Source: Entonaema liquescens (taxonomy: Eukaryota > Ascomycota > Sordariomycetes > Xylariales > Xylariaceae). From it: DNA of 64,000 bases. Below the pieces are notes generated by a model that was given only the letters and a program-made list of their open reading frames with translations, had not been told where the DNA came from and did no database searches. The position numbers and the translations under genes were made by a program. Location of the stretch: assembly GCA_902805475.1 (NCBI GenBank), contig CADCSX010000002.1:1860001-1924000 (forward strand). The letters run 5' to 3'. Of the stretch, positions 32,667 to 44,274 are shown in pieces (position 1 is the stretch's first letter; each line of letters opens with the position of its first letter).

Positions 32667-34703
32667 ATGAAAAGCTGGCTCTCCCCTTTGGTCCTTTTGG
32701 GCTTGTCCTTATGGACAGCTCAAGCATTGGAAGTGCAGATAGTACGATACAATCAGTCCCTGTCGCTTGCAATTTATTGCTAATACTTTCACCCCTGCAG
32801 GACAATACCGATGAGAATCGCCAAAAATGCGCCGGTATGCTTCGCGAATATCCACCGCATAGACGAACCTAGCTAATTATAACGAACCAGGCATGTATAG
32901 TAAAAGCGCCTGGGGTGGTCCGGTAGATCCGTTTATCCTCACCATGTTTCCGAATAAGACTGTCGATGGCGACCAGGACCCTATCGTCAGTTTGGTCATA
33001 TTCGAATGGAAAGACGAAAACTTGATCGGCGTCCCCTCAGGGTCCGAGATGATCCCAGTACGATTCTCCGTGTGCACGCTAGAAATGAGATGAAGACTAA
33101 TAGGAAAAATAGCAGCAGTTAATTTGTGATAAAGAGAGCGTTACCGCAGGCTTGTGCAATGATACGGAAATAGGCCAATGGATATTGTCGCCTAATGCGA
33201 CTGAGCTATCCGAGAATTTGATTTTAACCAAAGCTATACACTTGAAAGCCTCGGTTCCGATCAAGTATGAGATCAAGAAGACGGGGTACTACTGCATTGC
33301 CGCCGTTGGTTTTAATACTGAGGAATTCATGGGCGTTATAGAGTTCCGGGAGGCTTATGGCGAACTTCCCGCAACCCAGATCCCCAAACTTCCCTTTTAC
33401 GGCGGAATTACTATTCTCTATGCAGTAGTTGCAGTGTATGTTTTTGAATCATTGCAAACGAAGTTCCTCGCTAATGTTGCCCAGATTTTGGGGTTTCCTA
33501 TACTATCAACATAGATATGACATCCGTAAGTTATCGCGGAGTCCCTTCTTATTCTGAAGCTAACATATCTGTAGTGCCCGTCCAGAATTACATCACTGCT
33601 ATTCTCGTCTTCCTAGTTGTTGAAATGTTGATGACCTGGGGTTTCTACGGTAAGCCCCTTTTCAAGCCTTTAGGCGGTTAGACTAGCCAGCTGTGACTAA
33701 CCTGGCCTAGACTACCTGAACAGAAACGGCTCCAATATTGGAGCTAAGGTTCTCCTTGTTGTGGTAGCCGTCTTGAACGCTTTCCGCAACTCGTTCTCGT
33801 TCTTTTTACTCCTCATCGTATGTATGGGTTATGGAGTTGTAAAGCCTTCTTTGGGTAAGACGATGGTATATGTTCGATGGTTGGCCATTGCCCATTTCGT
33901 CTTCGGCTTGGTCTACGCTATCACTAGTCTTTTGGTGTCTCCGGATACTGCTGGTAAGATTTCTTTCATGATCTAGGACCTATGGGTGCTAACTAAAGTT
34001 TTTAGGGCCTCTCGTTCTCCTCATCGTACTCCCGTTGGCGGGTACTTTGACTGCCTTCTACGTGTGGACACTCAGTTCGCTTAACGCGACGCTTAAGGAT
34101 CTACGTGAGCGCAAACAGACCGTGAAAGAAGCGATGTACAAGAAGCTTTGGTGGTGCATCCTAATCAGCATTCTTGTTATTTTCGGCTTCTTCTTTTTCA
34201 ACTCTTTATCATTTGCGTCAGCCTCCGACCCGGATTATGTTCCTTTTCACTGGAAATCGCGGTGGTTCATTCTTGACGGATGGCTCAATCTGGTCTACTT
34301 CGCCGATGTAGCCTGGGTCGCGTATGTATGGAGACCTACAGCGAACAACAGGAGGTTCGCTATGAGCGACGAGATCGCTCAGGACGAGGATGGAGGATTT
34401 GAGTTCGCCGATGTGGGCGCTCCGGATGATTCAGATGAGGATGAGGAAGCCCATATTGGCACCAAGATCACGAACACACGTTCAACGCCGGCGCCAAACG
34501 TTGCTTCCACGGCATCGCAGCCCGCACAGAGCAAGGCCCAGGCTAAGACGGAAACGCCGCGGGATTCCTTTGACGGCGAGACAATATTTGCCGTTGGAGA
34601 GGATGGTGACAAATTCAGTGATGACGACGAAGAGGATGACGATGACGATGATGAAGAAACGGATCGGGGTGAGGGTTCAAATCTAGTTAAAGGGAGGAAA
34701 TAG
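32667..34703 (+). CDS. PTM1-like GOST-family seven-transmembrane protein
   Basis: Eight exons: 32667-32741, 32801-32834, 32891-33057, ~33119-33435, 33485-33525 (41 nt), 33575-33649, 33711-33953 and 34006-34703, for about 549 aa. It starts with a signal peptide (MKSWLSPLVLLGLSLWTAQA). A luminal domain contains KCAGMYSKSAWGGPVDPFIL and LICDKESVTAGLCND. Seven membrane helices follow, including LPVQNYITAILVFLVVEMLM and CMGYGVVKP, and an acidic cytosolic tail (DSDEDEE, DDEEDDDDDD). This is the Lung-7TM/GOST family; yeast Ptm1 cycles through Golgi and early endosomes. The acceptor of exon 4 may be 33113, 33116 or 33119; all keep frame. Confidence 0.92.
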
Positions 34704-35157
34704 TAGGACCTTCTAGGACTACTGAAATCGGTAAGGGAAAGATGGCATCGACTGTGCTTGGACTAGCAAACCTTCGTTACTGTACCATTATAGACTCTAC
34801 GCATGGCGTTGGATTCCGGATTGTTTGTTCCACGGGCTCGTTAAGGCAGGGAAAACAATTCCACACGAATAGGTCTTCGGGAGAGAACCTCAGGGTCCGT
34901 TTTTACCTGCGATGTATTGCAATAGGCCGTACAGGTATGAGAAGAACGTTAATTAAGGCTGCGTTTCTGTATTTATAACTGCCATCCGGTCAACGACCGC
35001 GTATAATCGTCAACTACGAGAATACATAGGATAGAAGCAGAGGTTATGTGAAATAAATTTTGTACAAATTAAGGGTACGCAAGTATACATCAATCAGACC
35101 AAACCTGGTTCCACGTTTACTGTACAAACGATCCGCCGTCCTTGAATTTCGTCCCCG
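34704..35157. other. intergenic between convergent genes
   Basis: A 454-bp space with no supported gene; a 78-codon frame at 34742 has no family resemblance. Confidence 0.45.
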
Positions 35158-36813
35158 TTAAGGACTCACATCGCCCCCAAACCCAACAGGCCTCCGCTTA
35201 CCGCCGTTCTCCGGCAGGATAGCCAAGACCTTGTAAATCTTGCCCATACCGCTAGGCCCCCGATCAACCAGCCGCTTCCACGAGCGCTCGATCTCCTTCC
35301 TCTTCTGATCAGCCTCAGGGCCTGTCCCCAGCTTCCGCGATAGCATCTCGGCGCGCTGCTGCACGCCCATGGCCTCGAGGAAATACGCCTGGTCGACGGG
35401 GCCGTGGCACTCGACTCCCGGGCTACTGAGCGTGGCGGCCTCGACGATAGCGCCGAAGTCCACGTCCGCGCTGAGATCGACGAGCCCGGGCGCGGAGAAG
35501 GGGCTTACCCGGCGGTGCTGCCGGATGCCGCGCAGCGAGTTCGTCGGGATGGTGTCGGCGGGCCCGTAGTCGATGATCAGGGCGGCGCCGGAGGGCCGGG
35601 GTTTATGCGAGGTGGTGGTGGGGGAGCCGCCGATGCGCGCGGCGAAGTCGCTGGCGTACGTGGACGAGTCGGGACATACCTCGATAAGAGCGCCTGGGAT
35701 GGATTTCAGGGCCTTGAAGCGCGGGGACGACTCGGGGAGGTATTGTGCGTGGCGGGTGACGGAAGGGCTGAGAGTAAGTTGGAATTCGGGGACAGGGTCG
35801 TTTCGCTCGGCCTGGGGGGTTCCGAGGTCTTCGTGTGTTGTCCCTTTTGGCGTGGGGGAGACAACCATCTCCCGCCATTGGCGATTAGGAGATGTGGTGG
35901 GATTAGCGCTTGAGTTCTTGATGTTGATACTTTGTGTTGTAGTAGGTTGCTGAGCCGGTGGTAACTCAACCAACTGAAATGCGTGGATGGGTAAGGCGTC
36001 GAAGAACTCGTGGGCCACTATGAATGGAGTTTTGGTGACGTCCTGCGGGATAGCCTTAATAGACTCTGTCCACACTATAGGCAGGCCGTTATACTTTGAT
36101 GTACTACGCCAACCTATTTCGGACTCTGTCATAATCGCATCCTCGCCACAGAGAAGATTCTTTTGCGCTGTACGCAATTCCTTACTGGCTTCGACCATAT
36201 AGACAGTCTCTATACTAGAGGCCATATCTTTAAAATTCTTTATAGTCTATCTCACAGTCAGATATATGAACATTTAAACTTCGCTCATTAATAGTTACTA
36301 TATTGACTCACTCGTAACATATCGTCCATCAGCGTACCCCTGCCTGGGCCGACTTCGATGAGCTGTACGCCCTGCTTGGGGCGACCTTGAGACATCCATT
36401 CGGCTACGAACCATATGCCAACAAGTTCGCCGAAGATCTGTGATATTTCAGGAGACGTTATGAAATCACCCTTTCGACCAAACTGATCTCGATCGGCTTC
36501 TATAGCGCCTGTGTAGTATCCGCCAACGTCGGATGTAAGACACATGCGCATATAGCTAGCGAGAGGAATAGGCCCTGTTATCTGCACATTATGAGTGTAA
36601 AATTCTACTACTGCAATGCTATTATATACGTACATTTATGGCCTCGGCCAATTGCTTGGCTAGTGGTGTTGACCATTGTCTCTCTTCTCTAAATGCTGGC
36701 GTAGCTATAAAGCACCTATAACTTTGATATGCGACTTTGGGATTATGAGATAATGGCCGTCGTGATAAGTATCTGAGACCGCACTGGGCCGTTCTTAACA
36801 CATTCGACCTCAT
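35158..36813 (-). CDS. NDUFAF7-like protein arginine methyltransferase, mitochondrial
   Basis: Three exons (36813-36634, 36581-36312, 36246-35158) give about 512 aa. The first ~35 residues are basic and amphipathic (MRSNVLRTAQCGLRYLSRRP), a plausible mitochondrial presequence. An ATG 13 codons upstream (36852) is also in frame. Family motifs: YMRMCLTSDVGGYYTG, GDFITSPEISQIFGELVGIW, the SAM-binding loop VQLIEVGPGRGTLMDDMLR and AHEFFDALPIHAFQ. In animals NDUFAF7 dimethylates a complex I subunit during early assembly; the same job is likely here. A Pro/Thr-rich insert occupies about residues 245-300. Intron 1 has donor GTACGT and intron 2 GTGAGT. Confidence 0.9.
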
Positions 36814-37231
36814 TTTTAAGTTGTGAATTAATGCATCATGGAGATACAGCAAACTAATACAGCAAACTATACAAAAATTATTAAAGCATGTTCGTAATTA
36901 TAATAGAGTAAACTTACTGACAATTTATATAATGGGGACTGAATGAAGCAGAAGCTCCAAACTTCAAAGCTCCAAAAGCTCTGAAATTTAGTTCCGAGCA
37001 TTCCCCGAACCTCAAAATTACGTAGGTCCAACCTTCCCTCCCATCTTCAATAATAAAGATACATCTTACCTAACAAACATACATATTTTATTTTATGAAT
37101 GTTATACTAAGAATTGTCTCTGGTTAATACGTACTAGTCTTACTGCTAACATCATCCTGCTTCATGCACGACAATACAACGAAACCATAGTCTACCATTT
37201 CATCGCATCGCCCTTATCACGCTACCCATCA
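36814..37231. promoter_or_regulatory. divergent promoter region
   Basis: About 420 bp between two divergent genes; it must hold both promoters. AT-rich with no recognised site. Confidence 0.4.
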
Positions 37232-38688
37232 TTGAGACAACCGGCAACTATGGCGAGTAAATCTCGCTGGGCGGATACGGAAGAGGATGAAGCGCTGGAA
37301 GCAAAACAGAAACGCGAAAAGGAATTAAAGAAACGTTTAAAAGCAGAGAAGGCACAAAAGCCGAAGCAGAACGCCGCGCCCAAGCAGAAGCAGAAGCAGC
37401 AGCCAAACAACGAGCCGTCCAAGAGCAGCAGCAACAACGCCTACAACCACCAGATGACAACATACCACCTACCAAGCGACGGAAAATTACACCCGAACAA
37501 GACGAGCAAGAAAAGGACGGAACAGCAGAAAATGAGGGGAGCGCAAAGCTCCTGCGCTTCGAGTCCGGCGGTTGGGGCAAATCGCGAAGCGTCGAGAACT
37601 ACGATAAGCTAAACGACATCGAGGAGGGTGCATACGGCTGGGTAGCGCGTGCGAAAGAGATCAAGACAGGCAAGGTAGTAGCACTAAAACGGCTCAAATT
37701 CGACCCGAACGACGCGGCAGGCCTACCCGAGACTGGCCTTCGCGAGATCCAGATCCTGAAAGACTGCTCGCACCGGAACATCGTGTCGCTGCGGGAAGTC
37801 GTAGTCGGCGACGACACCTCACGCATCGAGAACGTGTTCCTAGTCCTCGAGTTCCTCGAGCACGACCTGATGTCCATATTGGGGGATATGCCCGAGCCGT
37901 TCCTGGCGTCCGAGGTCAAGACGCTGCTGCTCCAGCTCGCCAGCGGCGTCGCGTATCTGCACGACCACTGGGTCCTGCATCGCGACCTCAAGACGTCCAA
38001 TCTACTGCTGAACAACCGTGGACGGCTCAAGATCGCCGACTTCGGCATGGCCCGCTACGTCGGCGACCCCCCGCCCCCCAAGCTCACCCAGCTCGTCGTC
38101 ACCCTCTGGTACCGCGCTCCGGAGCTCCTCCTCGGCACGAAGACGTACGGCGCCGCCGTGGACATGTGGAGCGTAGGCTGCATCTTCGGCGAGCTGCTGA
38201 CCCGCGAGCCCCTGCTGCAGGGCAAGAACGAGGTCGACGAACTGGCCAAAATCTTCGAGCTGTGCGGCATTCCCACCGATGAGTCCTGGCCGGGCTTCCG
38301 GCGCCTGCCTAACGCCCGACATCTACGATTACCCAAGAGCTCTGGCGCCAATACCGGGCCGATAATCCGCGCTCGGTTTCCGCTATTGACAGCTGCTGGA
38401 AGTGCGCTGTTGAGCAGTTTACTATCACTGAATCCGGACCGGAGACCTACGGCAAAGGAGATGCTGGACCACGAGTTCTTTAGACAGGACCCGAAACCCA
38501 AGCACGAAGCCATGTTCCCCACGTTCCCTAGTAAGGCAGGCCAGGAGCGTAGGCGCCGGAGATCAACACCTAACGCGCCGGGGCGGGGACAAAAGGCCGC
38601 AGATTTAGGAACGTTGGATTTCAGCGGACTGTTTGCGACCAGGGAGAAGGAAGAGCGAGGAGGCGGGTTCTCGCTTCGGATGGTATGA
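37232..38688 (+). CDS. CDK10/CDK11-like (PITSLRE type) protein kinase (apparent frameshift)
   Basis: One exon, about 485 aa once a frameshift is allowed. The N terminus (MASKSRWADTEEDEALEAKQ) and basic coiled coil lead to the kinase domain. The kinase frame, from about 37360, has GAYGWV (glycine loop), VALKRLKF (lysine), PETGLRE (the C-helix cyclin-binding motif in the CDK10/11 position), HRDLKTSNLLL, DFGMARYVG and LWYRAPELLLG, then a Pro/Arg-rich tail. The two parts are in different frames. One missing A in a homopolymer, most simply AAAA at 37356-37359 (or 37339-37342), joins them into an uninterrupted charged helix. No intron with GT-AG ends can replace this. Relatives (fission-yeast Ppk23) are nuclear kinases tied to splicing and transcription. 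Confidence 0.87.
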
Positions 38689-39121
38689 ATTACGAGAGTA
38701 CCCAATTCTACATATATAAAGATAAAAATCTATACCATACTACGCATTACGAGGTCATGGAGAGACGAGTTGAGAGATTATTAAGTAACCTGACTAGGTG
38801 TGTATGTCATTAAGAGCTATATAGCGATAAATAACCCTTCCGATGCCGTAGACTTCTATGTAAATAGTATAGATCTTCGCCATTTTCGAATCCGCGCCGG
38901 AAGTCTTTTGCCCCCCAAACTTCCGGCCCTTGCAATTCATATCAACAAAAAACGCCATTGCATGATGATGTATCCTTAAACCCAGATAGATAGATAGACA
39001 GATTGGATTACTGTGCTGAGAACCTCTCTCCATTAAGATGCTGTCTTATATTTCCGAAATATATGCAATCAGAAATTTACCATCCCCTCATTTCCTACAC
39101 GCCACGAGCGGTAGGGACTTA
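38689..39121. other. intergenic between convergent genes
   Basis: A 433-bp space with no gene; a GATAGATAGATAGACAG microrepeat lies at about 38986-39002. Confidence 0.45.
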
Positions 39122-40068
39122 CTATAGCATCGCCGCAAATCCTGTCACGTACCACGTGAAACTGAATACGGTGATGATGCTCATAGATATCGCAAAACCT
39201 ATGGCCTGGCGATCGATATCACCCAATGCGCCGCTGCAGGTTGCGCACTTCCACTCTCCGAGGTCCTCGTACGGGCGGGACGTGTACAGGCCGAACTGGA
39301 AACCGTCATATGGCGCCAAGTAGCCGGCTTCAGCGGTGGCATCGGCGGACGAGTCCGAGTCGTGGATCAGCAGGGTGTACTGCGCGACTAACAGGGGGCT
39401 AGCCACAGCGCTCTCGGCGTATTTCTCGGTATCCCAGGTAAAAGTGGCAGTCGGCTCGAACGTCATGTTCTGAGTCAGGGTCCAGGTAGCAGAGGCCGTG
39501 GAGCAGGACACTAAAACGTCGATAGCGGTGGGCGAGCCTTGCAGGGAAGTGTAGTTCCAAACCCAGGTGATTGGTGTCGGGTCTCCGATTCTATAAAGCG
39601 TCGTTCCCGCAGTAGAGGCCGGCGTGATCATAGCGACACCACCGGCTCCATCTTGCGGGTCGTACGTCTTGTGCGTGGGTTTGGCAGTGCTATTACCCTT
39701 GCTTCCGGTTTTTGTTACCACGGCGGTATTAAGGTTTGTAGTTTGAGGTTCGTCGGAGTCGGATGCTTTAGTAGTTTTACTAGTATCTGACGTTATGGTT
39801 TTTTCATCATCCGAACTATCTTTATCGTCGTCCTTAGTGGCAGTTGGTGTGGGTGTAGCTGTGGTTTCGGCTGCTTCAAAGCTGTTAGTGGAATTCAATT
39901 CCAACCTCATCACGACTCTGCTATAGAATTATAATACGTACGCGACGAGTCGTCTTGTCGAACCACTAGAGTATCTACATCTGGAAGCCAACCTGGCCAT
40001 GCCGATGTTAGAGGGGTTAAAGCGAGGGCGATGGTCAAAATTTGACCAAGGCTCTGTGCACCCTTCAT
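39122..40068 (-). CDS. secreted/cell-surface protein with C-terminal transmembrane segment (DUF7137-like)
   Basis: Two exons, 40068-39942 and 39870-39122, give about 291 aa. Exon 1 encodes a signal peptide (GQILTIALALTPLTSA) and WPGWLPDVDTLVVRQ. Intron 1 has donor GTACGT, branch CACTAAC and acceptor CAG. Ser/Thr/Asp-rich low complexity follows (SDDEKTITSDTSKTTKAS). An ordered extracellular domain of about 130 residues has ITPASTAGTTLYRIGDP, ITWVWNYTSLQGSP and GFQFGLYTSRPYEDL. It ends CATC and a single hydrophobic helix at the C terminus. This fits a conserved fungal family I recall as DUF7137, probably a heavily O-glycosylated cell-surface protein. Function is unknown. Confidence 0.82.
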
Positions 40069-40538
40069 CTTTGTTTCAAGCGATGGAATGCCGACAGAGG
40101 GGATGTTTTTAATAGGCGATTAATCCCGACGACGTGCAGGGAACAAAAACGCCACAAATAAATAAACACTCGAAATCCAACAATAACGATTATTCCCTCT
40201 CTTTTTGAATTGATCGTAACCGGGAAAGTTGGTTGTTCGTTGGTCTGCTCTCGCTTCGTTTATTCGATCCCCCTATTCGTCTCCTTGTTGTCGATACGAG
40301 GTGTGGATGCCGAGGAAAACAGTACAAAAATTAGTTAAAACAAATGTAGCAAACTCGGACTCCCTTAACAGCGTATTTAGGCGGGGGTTATTATTATCAG
40401 AACCAAGCGAATGTTGTATTTAGGTAGCAGTATTAAAAAGCGAATGACAGGTGAGGCGATGAGAAAAGTTGATCAATTCATCGAGAGTGAGAGGGGTGGG
40501 AAAGAATGGGATGAAAGAAAGGATAAGAGGAGGATACG

Positions 40539-40557
40539 AAAAAAAAAAAAAAAAAAA
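40539..40557. repeat. poly-A run (19 nt)
   Basis: Visible directly in the sequence. There is no upstream gene-like segment or target duplication that would make it a processed retrocopy tail. Confidence 0.85.
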
Positions 40558-40946
40558 GACGAGATGATGGGCTCACTAACCGGGTACTTTGCATTTTCCC
40601 GCTAAGCCTCTGGAGTAGAAGATTCGATTCGATTGGCCCGGGGTCCAGCGATGAACACGAAGTGTTGGCAGCAACGGTACGCACCAAATACGCACCAAAA
40701 CATGGGGCTCTCTACCAGAAAAGGTATGGTGCCATTGGTAGGTGCGGTAATCGGGTTGCACTACAGGGGCCTGCAGTGACCGATGACTGGCTGCCTGTAA
40801 AGATCCCTATTAGTGGCGTAGGGGGAAGTACCCGGGACCTGAACTGGTCCAGAACTTGCTTCTCAGTGATTAGCACTACAATAACCAAATCGAGTACTGT
40901 ATGTACCCTGGTTTATCGAATCGATGCCATGGCTTATTGTTACTGT

Positions 40947-40976
40947 ATTATTTTTATTTTTATTTTTATTTTTATT
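40947..40976. repeat. TTTTTA microsatellite (~5 copies)
   Basis: Tandem TATTTT units are visible directly. No coding or regulatory context is apparent. Confidence 0.8.
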
Positions 40977-41725
40977 TCTCAACATACTCCAAATAACTTG
41001 GTTTATTCAAGTTCTGCCATTCTGGCATTATTAATTCAAGGTTTGATCACCATCCATAAAAATATGTGTTATAAGTCAAAGTCACCATCCCGAGGTATGT
41101 CCAATGTGTTTTACTTTAAGATCGGGTGACATGCCACACAAGCGCCTGTCTTGGTGGATCCACACCAACATCACGTACCGTGTTTGTATGTGCATAAGAT
41201 AGAGGCTCGTTAAACCTAAAAATAGGATGGTTTTTTAAGTCTTAGCTGCTTAGTCAAATACCCAGGAAGGAGGCTCTGTCATCATTACAACTTCAGCTCA
41301 GTTCGCCTTTTGTGATTTTCACCACATATCAGCTTTTTTTCATCTATCGTGTTACCTTTACTTGGTGATGATCTATTAACTATGAGGTTTAAAACAAACT
41401 CGAAAAAGACCAACCTGGCCTAACCTCGAAAAAGATATTAACAAGTACGTAGGCATCAAACTTTGATCCAGCAGCTTCGCCGAAACATACATACATGAAA
41501 GACGTACTGCTATGCAAGTCAAAAATGCATGAGACTCCGTTAGCTTTTTTTATTCCTTAGTTATTCCGTCTATGAGTAAAACTGGGCTTCTTTCCTCGAT
41601 CCGATTTTAACAAATCCTTAGTATAGAATTCCCCAAGATGTTCGAGAAATACCTGGGAATTATACTACCTAGGTGATCAAGATACTGCTTCGAAACTCAT
41701 CTCTTTGTACCTAATACTAGGGAAT

Positions 41726-41932
41726 ATGGCCGATGAAGCAGTCACCCCATCCGAGCAACTCTACAAGCTAGCCATTGTGAGATATCACCACTAAAAAAAA
41801 AATTTAGAAATACCTAGCTAGTAAAATACCGGTTCATCAGATACATATACCTACACTTGTAATCAGGCTGCCAAGGAGGATGGCAATTTACAACACCGCA
41901 CTGATGGCTCCGTTGAGACTCACGGGATTTAA
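41726..41932 (+). CDS. possible two-exon micro-ORF (38 aa), speculative
   Basis: ATG at 41726 opens MADEAVTPSEQLYKLAI, then a GTGAGA donor at 41777 and an ATCAG acceptor at 41866. The second exon (41867-41932) continues AAKEDGNLQHRTDGSVETHG to a TAA. The phase is exact and the residue mix looks protein-like, unlike the surrounding sequence. It is short, could be the relic of a longer gene, and has no recognised family. Confidence 0.25.
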
Positions 41933-42683
41933 TTCTTGCCCTTGTATATTCCCTAGCCTTTCCCATATTCCAATATACCTTGTAGCTGTTTATTTTAAAG
42001 TGCAGCAGATTACATATCTTTTAGGACAAGTATCGGTAGAAGACAAACCGCGTTGGTTTCTGAAAAGGTAAGAGGAGCAACCTTCATGAGTTATGGCCAC
42101 TTATGCAGCCATAAATAAATAACAAGTAACTACCTAAGGTACTAAATCCTGTCATGTGCACTATATGGACACGATACATCTCTATAGGTACCCGTAGATA
42201 TTTATTGTTGGACTGTTACATTATTTACCCCTCTGGTTCTTTACGTCCCCTAAGGTAGCGTCTTATAGTTACCTATTTGACATGAACAAACTGCAAGAGA
42301 TGGGTTGAATAATTCTTATTGAGCTGTAAATCCTTTTTATACCAATGCTGGGTGCATCTATAAGCCCAGATAGCTGGCATTGTGCATGCCTAGATGAGCT
42401 GGTTTGTAATCGCTATCATGTTAGATGCCGTCGCGCTATTCACTGTATTCACTGTAAAAATTCGCCGCCAACGTCAGTATATACCTAGCAACACTGTTTT
42501 AGTTTTTAAAGGGTGCCTAATTCCTCACCACCCAATTCCCAATACCTTTTCTTTAATCACAACACCCAATCGCCGCCAACTTGTCGAACAACTCCTTTAA
42601 TGCGCATTTTCGACAAAATATTCAGTCCAAGCTTATTGTTTCTCCTTTTTCCCATTTGCTGACTTTCCCAGAGTATCAGCATC

Positions 42684-44274
42684 ATGGAAGCGCCGCGAGA
42701 TACTGTCGTTCTGGACAGAGCGAACTTTGAGATCCTCGTGCAACGGTATGTTAACTTAAGGGCTTCTACTAGGTATTTGCTAGGAGATTCTCAGCAGCAG
42801 AGTTCCTGACTATTAACTGTATCCTTGATATGGAAGCTAACATATTATTCTTCAATAGAGCCAAAGCTGCAAGTAATACCCGTTTGCATCCTGGATAGGC
42901 CTATAGGTTTCTAACCCAATTCCTAGGCCCACGATTATCAACTCGGGGATAACCCCTCTCCTGAGATCGGTCCGCTTATGTGTATTCCCACGGACCAGTA
43001 TGAGGACCTGATGCTTTCTCGACGCCGATACAGTATATTTATCTTCTTCAATCTTCACAAGGCATTTCGGACATGTTCTAACCTCTTACTAGCAAACCTG
43101 ATACGCCGCCTTGTGCAAGAAGGTATGACCGAGGAACGTGTTGCGGTAAGTATTGCTGCCTATCTGAATCTTCTCCAGTTGTGAAATGGCACGTTGCCAC
43201 GAAGAATATGTCATGTTTATTCCCTATATAATCCATGTACAACACATCGACGGAAATTAACCAGTGATAGCTTTTGAGTCGGGACGATCCTCCTGGCCCG
43301 CAGGCCAGCAATATCAAGTACAAAGTCCCTCGCCCTCGTGCAGGACAAGAGGATGCGAATACGGCCTCTCATAAGCGTAAAGAGGACAACGTGCTTTCTT
43401 CAGACAAGCCAGCAAAGTCAAGACTCTTGCTATCGGACGCGCCGTCACGATTCAAAGAGCCGTGGCGTCATGATATGAACTTACAGGGGGGCATGATCAC
43501 CCTTTACTTGAAGGGGGTAGGGGCCAATTTGAGTTACTGGGATGTTACCAGTGCCATTCGCGGTGGTTCCTTGTCGCATATACGATTGTCACCTGGCAAT
43601 GAAGAAGCATTTGTGACTTTTGTCAGAGAAGAAGGAGCTAAGTCGTTTTACTCCCACGTGCAAAAGAACGGCCTGTACATCAAGCATAGAAAGGTTGGTT
43701 GCATTAGCCGTCATGTTTCTTGAGTTGTCTAACAATATAGTAGATCTATGTCACATGGGCGAGACACCAACATCACCTTATCAACGATGTTATTGCTCAG
43801 ATTCGTCGCGGCGGAAGCAGAAATCTACTTATCCAGGACTGCGAAGGCAAGCTCACCGAACGTGAGATCAGAGACGACTTGGAGCATATTGATGCACTTG
43901 TGATTATCAAGATTATATTCTTGGATGGCCATTGCCATATCAAGACCAATTCGATCTTTGACGCAATGGTTGCTAAGATGTGCATGCAGAGCAGACAGTA
44001 AGCTCCTCTGGTCCCCTTTAAACAATGTGAACCTTCCTAACAAATTTCGTCCAGGAAGTACAAGAAGTGGGCTATCCAATGGGGCCATGACGAGTGCTCT
44101 GAGCCGCTTGAAGAACCACAGGAGTCGCGTCCTACAAAGCAGACGACTACTGTCAATGCTGCCAAAGGAAAGCTTGCTGTCAAGGGCCACAATCGCTTTG
44201 CTTCTCTTCGCAGTGACGATATGGACATCGGCAATGACAACGATGATAATAGCAACAATGGTGATAATGCGTGA
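42684..44274 (+). CDS. Nrd1/CNAP-like RRM RNA-binding protein
   Basis: Recognised exons: 42684-42745, 42927-43032, 43093-43145, 43271-43693, 43744-43997 and 44055-44274, about 370 aa. After MEAPRDTVVLDRANFEILVQ comes QYEDLMLSRRRYTNLIRRLV. A first RRM follows (MITLYLKGVGANLSYWDVTS, NGLYIKHRKIYVTWARHQ), then a second (GGSRNLLIQDC, IRDDLEHIDALVIIKIIFL, KYKKWAIQWGHDEC). This is the layout of the fungal 'negative regulator of differentiation 1 / cutinase negative acting protein' family, here shorter than usual. The join between the first and second listed exons does not keep frame: a small intermediate exon near 42860, or a one-base error, is needed. The acidic Asn/Asp tail (GNDNDDNSNNGDN) ends the protein. 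The family binds mRNA and controls differentiation. Confidence 0.78.

Larger units (their letters stand above)
40069..42683. other. long gene-poor region
   Basis: About 2.6 kb with no firmly supported gene. It holds a 19-nt poly-A run (40539-40557), a (TTTTA)n-type tract at about 40947-40976 and several CCTAGG words. A possible two-exon micro-ORF at 41726-41932 is listed separately. Confidence 0.5.

Noticed and set aside
35404..35953. Long plus-strand frames opposite the NDUFAF7-like gene
   Set aside because: GC-rich antisense shadows of a conserved coding exon.
40539..40557. Poly-A run as tail of a retroposon or processed pseudogene
   Set aside because: No gene-like body upstream and no target-site duplication seen.
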